Shown here one piece after another: positions 32,432-35,679 of a stretch of 35,679 bases of DNA. The stretch is taken from assembly GCA_036642795.1 (NCBI GenBank), contig JAVXTH010000016.1, forward strand, positions 1-35,679, read 5' to 3'. Numbering within the stretch: the first letter of the stretch is position 1; the number at the start of each line of letters is the position of its first letter. The position numbers and the translations under genes were made by a program. The notes below the pieces were generated by a model. The model saw only the letters and a list, made by a program, of their open reading frames with translations. It ran no database searches and was not told where the DNA came from. Source of the stretch: JAVXTH01 sp036642795. GTDB taxonomy: Bacteria > Bacillota_I > Bacilli_A > Erysipelotrichales > Erysipelotrichaceae.

Positions 32432-32685
32432 TATTTCTCTTCCAAATAAGCGCGTACTAATTCTTCAATAATTTCATAACGCTCAATGCTTTGAATCAGA
32501 GAACGAGCATTATTATGTGAGGAAATGTAAGCAGGATCATTTGAAATTAAATAACCAGCTAATTGGTTCACAGAATTATAACCACGTTCCTCTAAAGCTT
32601 CCTTTACAAGGCGAAGCACATGTTTAATGTTATCGCGACGTAGTTCATCTGTTTTAAATGACATCGTTTCAGTAATATCTTTCAT
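32431..32685 (-). CDS. ireB: IreB-family protein (DUF965)
   Basis: 84 aa. It is wholly of the DUF965 type: the N terminus DITETMSFKTDELRRDNIKH has the threonines that IreK kinase phosphorylates in Enterococcus IreB, then VKEALEERGYNSVNQLAGYL and the closing EIIEELVRAYLEEK. IreB opposes cephalosporin resistance in Enterococcus through the PASTA kinase pathway; the role here is inferred from family. AAGGAGG precedes ATG. The alaS-ireB-ruvX order matches Bacillus alaS-yrzL-yrrK. Confidence 0.93.
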   Translation of the reverse strand: MKDITETMSFKTDELRRDNIKHVLRLVKEALEERGYNSVNQLAGYLISNDPAYISSHNNARSLIQSIERYEIIEELVRAYLEEK

Positions 32686-32714
32686 GAGATTACCTCCTTC
32701 TTCATTATGCCTTT

Positions 32715-32742
32715 ATTTTAACTTAAAAAAGGAAAAAGTTAA
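32715..32742 (-). promoter_or_regulatory. Possible promoter for ireB with palindrome
   Basis: Minus strand TTAACT, 16 bases, TAAAAT. The two elements lie in an 8-bp inverted repeat (TTTAACTT with AAGTTAAA, plus 32717-32724 and 32736-32743). It overlaps the alaS stop. This is not a terminator, because no T run follows the stem. Confidence 0.35.
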
Positions 32743-35366
32743 AGGGTAAAGCCAAGTTTATTTTCAATATGTTGCATTGCATCTCCTAATTTTGCGATAT
32801 TCTTACCACCAGCTTGTGCTAAATCAGGTCTTCCTCCACCATTTCCATCACAAAGGTTGGCTGCATCTTTCACAAGTTTACCACAATGAATGCCATTTTT
32901 GATTGCTGTTTCATCTGCGGCGCAGGCAAATACTACATTCGTTCCATTGGTTGAAGCTAAGAAAATTACACAATTGTTATAGCTATTTTTAAGTGAAGCA
33001 GCCATTTCTTTTAAGGCTCCACCATCAACATGATCTAATTCTTTTACTAAAATATGCATTTGGTTTATTTCTTTTATTTCATTTTTAAGCATATTAGCTT
33101 CTGCCATATGAATTTGATTATTTAAGATGGCATTTTCTTTTCTTAAATTAGCTTCTTCTTCTAATAATTGAGCAACTTTCACATCGACTTGATGTAATGA
33201 TTTCATTTTCAACATTTCACTAATTTGTTTTAATGTATTTTCTTCTTGATGAAATTCTTGATAAGCAGCAATTCCCGTTTTTGCGGTAATTCTTCTTATA
33301 CCAGAACCAATACTCTCTTCTGATACAATCTTACAAATACCAATTTGTTGCGTATTGTGAACATGGCAACCACCACATAATTCCATTGATACATCACCCA
33401 TGCTAACAACTCGTACTACACTACCATATTTTTCATCAAATAAAGCCGTTGCACCACTTTCTTTTGCTTCCTTAATTCCCATATTTTTTATGTTTACTTC
33501 ATGATGTTCAAAAATAAATTGATTTACAATCTTTTCAATTTCCATCAGGGAAGCATCACTAACTTTTTCATAATGAGTAAAATCAAAACGTAAATATTCA
33601 TCCGAAACAAAACTTCCGGCTTGAGCAATATGATTTCCAACTACTTGTTTCAATGCACTTTGAAGTAAATGAGTTGCTGAGTGATTGCAAGTAATCTTAA
33701 GTCGTTTTTGCTCATCAATCTTTTGGAATACAATATCGCCTTCTTGTAAGCGACCACTTTGAATGATAACGTGTTGTAGATGTTGTTTGTGAGGTGCTTG
33801 ATGAACATCGCTGACAATCAATGAAACATGATCATTGCTCATCCAACCTTCATCTCCGACTTGACCACCCATTTCCGCATAGAATAGTGATTCATCTAAA
33901 ACAACTTCACCTTCATCAACGAGTTGATCCACGCGTTCCCCATCTTTAAATAATCCGATCACTTTTGCTTGGCCTTCAAATTTGTCATAACCAGCAAACG
34001 TCGATGGCGCTACAAAATCCATTAAATCAGCGGATTGTGAAGACATTGATTGCACATCGCTGCGAGCTTCTTTTGCCATCTTGCGCTGTTTGCTCATCTC
34101 TTGATCAAAACCATCACGATCAATATCAAAGCCTTGTTCCTCAGCTATTTCAATTGTTAATTCAAGTGGGAAACCATAAGTATCATATAATTTAAATGCT
34201 GTCATACCATCGATGATGTTACCCTGGGTTTTGCTAATTACATCTTGTAATAGTTTTTCACCATCACTTAACGTCGCATGGAAACGTTCTTCTTCTGCTT
34301 TTACTAATTTTTGAATGTATTCAATTTTATCCCCTAAATAAGGGTAGAATTCCTTCATAATATCATAAACAACCGGAACCAAACGATACATAAAGGATCC
34401 TTCAATCTTTAACTTACGGCCAAAGCGAACTGCTCTACGTAAGACACGACGTAATACATAACCACGGCCCTCATTGGCAAACAAGGCACCATCGGCTAAA
34501 GCAAAGGTAACCGTTCTAATATGATCGGCAATCACTCGATATGCCATTTTATTATCTTGATATTTAATCGAAGAATACGCTTCACAGGCATGAATTAAAG
34601 GTAAGAATAAATCCGTATCGAAATTGGTTTCCCCATTTTGTACAATACATGTTAAACGCTCTAAGCCCATTCCTGTATCAATATTACGTTGTGGAAGTTC
34701 TTTATAATCCTTACGATCAACACCTTCTTTTCCATCATATTGTGAAAATACAACATTCCAGATTTCAATATAACGATCATTTTCTAATTCTTCAAAAAAT
34801 AAACGTTCGCCAATATTTTGTGGATCAAAAGCAGGACCTCGATCATAAAATATTTCCGTATCAGGACCACAAGGTCCTTCCCCAATTTGCCAGAAATTAT
34901 TTGGTGTCTTTAAAATATGACTTGGATCTACATGTAAATCTTCTGTCCATATTTTATAAGCTTCATCATCATCTGCATAAACAGTAATGTACATCTTTTC
35001 TTTATCAAAACCGATGTATTCAGGGCTTGTTAAAAACTCCCAAGCAAAAGGGATCGCTTCGCGTTTAAAATAATCACCAATTGAAAAGTTACCTAACATT
35101 TCAAAAAAAGTATGGTGACGAGCTGTCTTACCAACATTTTCAATGTCATTGGTACGAATTGATTTTTGCGCATTTACGATTCTTGGACTTTCGGGTTTAA
35201 TCGAACCATCAAAATATTTCTTTAAAGCAGCAACCCCGGCATTAATCCATAATAAAGTTGGATCATTATGAGGTACTAGACTTGCTCCTGGTTCAATCAT
35301 ATGACCACGTTCTTTAAAGTATTTTAAGAACAAACTCCTAATTTCATTTCCTGTTAAATTTTTCAT
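32739..35366 (-). CDS. alaS: Alanyl-tRNA synthetase
   Basis: 875 aa from MKNLTGNEIRS, with AGGAGG seven bases upstream; the frame extends 46 codons into the T-box leader and should not be used. Class II catalytic core: RTNDIENVGKTARHHTFFEM and LGNFSIGDYFKREAI (motif 2 region), GPCGPDTEIFYD, NIDTGMGLERL (motif 3). Editing domain: zinc ligands in CNHSATHLLQSAL (HxxxH) and MELCGGCHVHNT (CxxxH). The C-terminal DHHA1 region has CDGNGGGRPDLAQAGG. It is under T-box control. Confidence 0.98.
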   Translation of the reverse strand: MKNLTGNEIRSLFLKYFKERGHMIEPGASLVPHNDPTLLWINAGVAALKKYFDGSIKPESPRIVNAQKSIRTNDIENVGKTARHHTFFEMLGNFSIGDYFKREAIPFAWEFLTSPEYIGFDKEKMYITVYADDDEAYKIWTEDLHVDPSHILKTPNNFWQIGEGPCGPDTEIFYDRGPAFDPQNIGERLFFEELENDRYIEIWNVVFSQYDGKEGVDRKDYKELPQRNIDTGMGLERLTCIVQNGETNFDTDLFLPLIHACEAYSSIKYQDNKMAYRVIADHIRTVTFALADGALFANEGRGYVLRRVLRRAVRFGRKLKIEGSFMYRLVPVVYDIMKEFYPYLGDKIEYIQKLVKAEEERFHATLSDGEKLLQDVISKTQGNIIDGMTAFKLYDTYGFPLELTIEIAEEQGFDIDRDGFDQEMSKQRKMAKEARSDVQSMSSQSADLMDFVAPSTFAGYDKFEGQAKVIGLFKDGERVDQLVDEGEVVLDESLFYAEMGGQVGDEGWMSNDHVSLIVSDVHQAPHKQHLQHVIIQSGRLQEGDIVFQKIDEQKRLKITCNHSATHLLQSALKQVVGNHIAQAGSFVSDEYLRFDFTHYEKVSDASLMEIEKIVNQFIFEHHEVNIKNMGIKEAKESGATALFDEKYGSVVRVVSMGDVSMELCGGCHVHNTQQIGICKIVSEESIGSGIRRITAKTGIAAYQEFHQEENTLKQISEMLKMKSLHQVDVKVAQLLEEEANLRKENAILNNQIHMAEANMLKNEIKEINQMHILVKELDHVDGGALKEMAASLKNSYNNCVIFLASTNGTNVVFACAADETAIKNGIHCGKLVKDAANLCDGNGGGRPDLAQAGGKNIAKLGDAMQHIENKLGFTL

Positions 35367-35385
35367 AAAATTTCCTCCTAAGTAT

Positions 35386-35412
35386 AAAAAAACGTCCCTG
35401 CATCCAGGAACG
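35386..35412 (-). terminator. T-box terminator hairpin ahead of alaS
   Basis: CGTTCCTG / CAGGGACG on the minus strand (plus 35405-35412 with 35393-35400), 4-base loop, followed by seven T. It is mutually exclusive with the antiterminator formed by the T-box bulge. Confidence 0.85.
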
Positions 35413-35590
35413 AACATATCGCGGTACCATCCTAGTTCACATAAAAATGTGCCCTCATGATCTATATTCCGCAGACCTTGCGTGAAACTCCAAAGTAGCT
35501 TCACTAAAATCTATCTTAAAGCTTACACCAACCGCTTTATCTCTAGGTAATAGATATTCTAGTTACTCTTCTTCTTCGCCGTTTCTTATC
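35386..35590 (-). promoter_or_regulatory. T-box riboswitch controlling alaS (specifier GCU, Ala)
   Basis: About 200 bases of leader. The T-box sequence AACTAGGATGGTACCGCG (plus 35420-35437) is near-consensus. The specifier loop GTGAAGCTACTTTGGAG places the codon GCU for alanine at 35497-35499, in agreement with the gene controlled. A terminator hairpin follows. Uncharged tRNA-Ala should stabilise the antiterminator and switch alaS on. Confidence 0.95.
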
Positions 35591-35596
35591 TGGTAT

Positions 35597-35625
35597 ATTA
35601 TAGCATAATCATTTTTCATATGCAA
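35597..35625 (-). promoter_or_regulatory. Promoter for the alaS T-box leader (TTGCAT, 17 bp, TATAAT)
   Basis: Minus strand TTGCAT and a perfect TATAAT 17 bases apart, about seven bases before the T-box leader. Confidence 0.7.
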
Positions 35626-35629
35626 TCAT

Positions 35630-35677
35630 TTAACGCTTCATGATCAGCCATAACATCATCAAAATCATACCAAATAT
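35630..35677 (-). CDS. Possible 3' end of a membrane protein gene, cut by the window edge
   Basis: The frame ending at TAA (35630-35632) reads IFGMILMMLWLIMKR, a hydrophobic tail with a basic end, typical of a membrane protein C terminus. Another frame, ending at 35616, is open over the same 20 codons with an acidic reading. Too short to decide. Confidence 0.35.
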   Translation of the reverse strand: MFGMILMMLWLIMKR

Positions 35678-35679
35678 CT

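Noticed and set aside
32715..32743. Terminator after alaS
   Set aside because: The inverted repeat has T residues in the loop but an A-rich tail after the stem, so it would not terminate.
34649..34987. 112-codon plus-strand frame inside alaS
   Set aside because: It is antisense to the catalytic core of alaS, which is fully conserved.
35367..35504. N-terminal extension of AlaRS by 46 codons
   Set aside because: These codons are the T-box leader; the family start and the AGGAGG site are at 35366.
1..35679. CRISPR arrays, insertion sequences, large tandem repeats
   Set aside because: None was found on reading both strands; the only clear repeats are the sdaA fragment, the rpsO leader repeat and terminator hairpins.

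Overview
The window looks like a chromosomal stretch of a low-GC, spore-forming Firmicute. I favour the Erysipelotrichia or a close relative, but that assignment is inference. The base composition is AT-rich. Shine-Dalgarno sites are strong (AGGAGG or GAGGTG) and several starts are TTG. gpr and spoIIP are present, and gene order in four blocks matches the order I recall from Bacillus. I see no prophage, insertion sequence or CRISPR array.

Almost everything is on the minus strand, so transcription runs from high to low coordinates. (1) 35.7-29.5 kb: a T-box(Ala)-controlled alaS, then ireB, ruvX, a DUF1292 gene, mltG, udk and greA. (2) 29.5-26.0 kb: comEA, comEC, holA, then sdaA. (3) 26.0-22.9 kb: an accessory patch inside the usual holA-rpsT junction. 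It holds sdaA, a decayed second copy of the sdaA 3' end, a lipoprotein gene with no ordinary start codon, a membrane XRE regulator with a zinc ribbon, and tRNA-Ser(CGA). (4) 22.9-14.7 kb: divergent rpsT, then gpr, spoIIP, a small membrane protein gene, fmt, lepA, an unknown gene, a Spo0A-like gene and hemW. (5) 14.7-7.9 kb: a beta-hydroxyacid dehydrogenase, an aldo/keto reductase, a membrane-anchored C39-like peptidase, rpsO with a repeat-containing leader, pnp and a tyrosine phosphatase. (6) 7.9-0 kb: pepV and trmB, then an operon of lipoprotein, thioredoxin, ytpR, a disordered repeat protein, murC, a DUF948 protein, a helical protein and ccpA.

The genes serve translation (alaS, rpsO, rpsT, fmt, lepA, trmB), RNA decay and transcription (pnp, greA), wall synthesis (murC, mltG, ireB), DNA uptake (comEA/EC), sporulation (gpr, spoIIP) and carbon regulation (ccpA).

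The most unusual items are four. First, a Spo0A-type DNA-binding domain fused to a receiver that has lost every phosphorylation residue; it sits in an operon with an unknown protein and behind a nine-codon upstream ORF. Second, the sdaA remnant. Third, a small acidic protein in the position of the SftA translocase, with three S-x-FG-like motifs. Fourth, a near-perfect 14-nt direct repeat with a 31-nt period in the rpsO leader.
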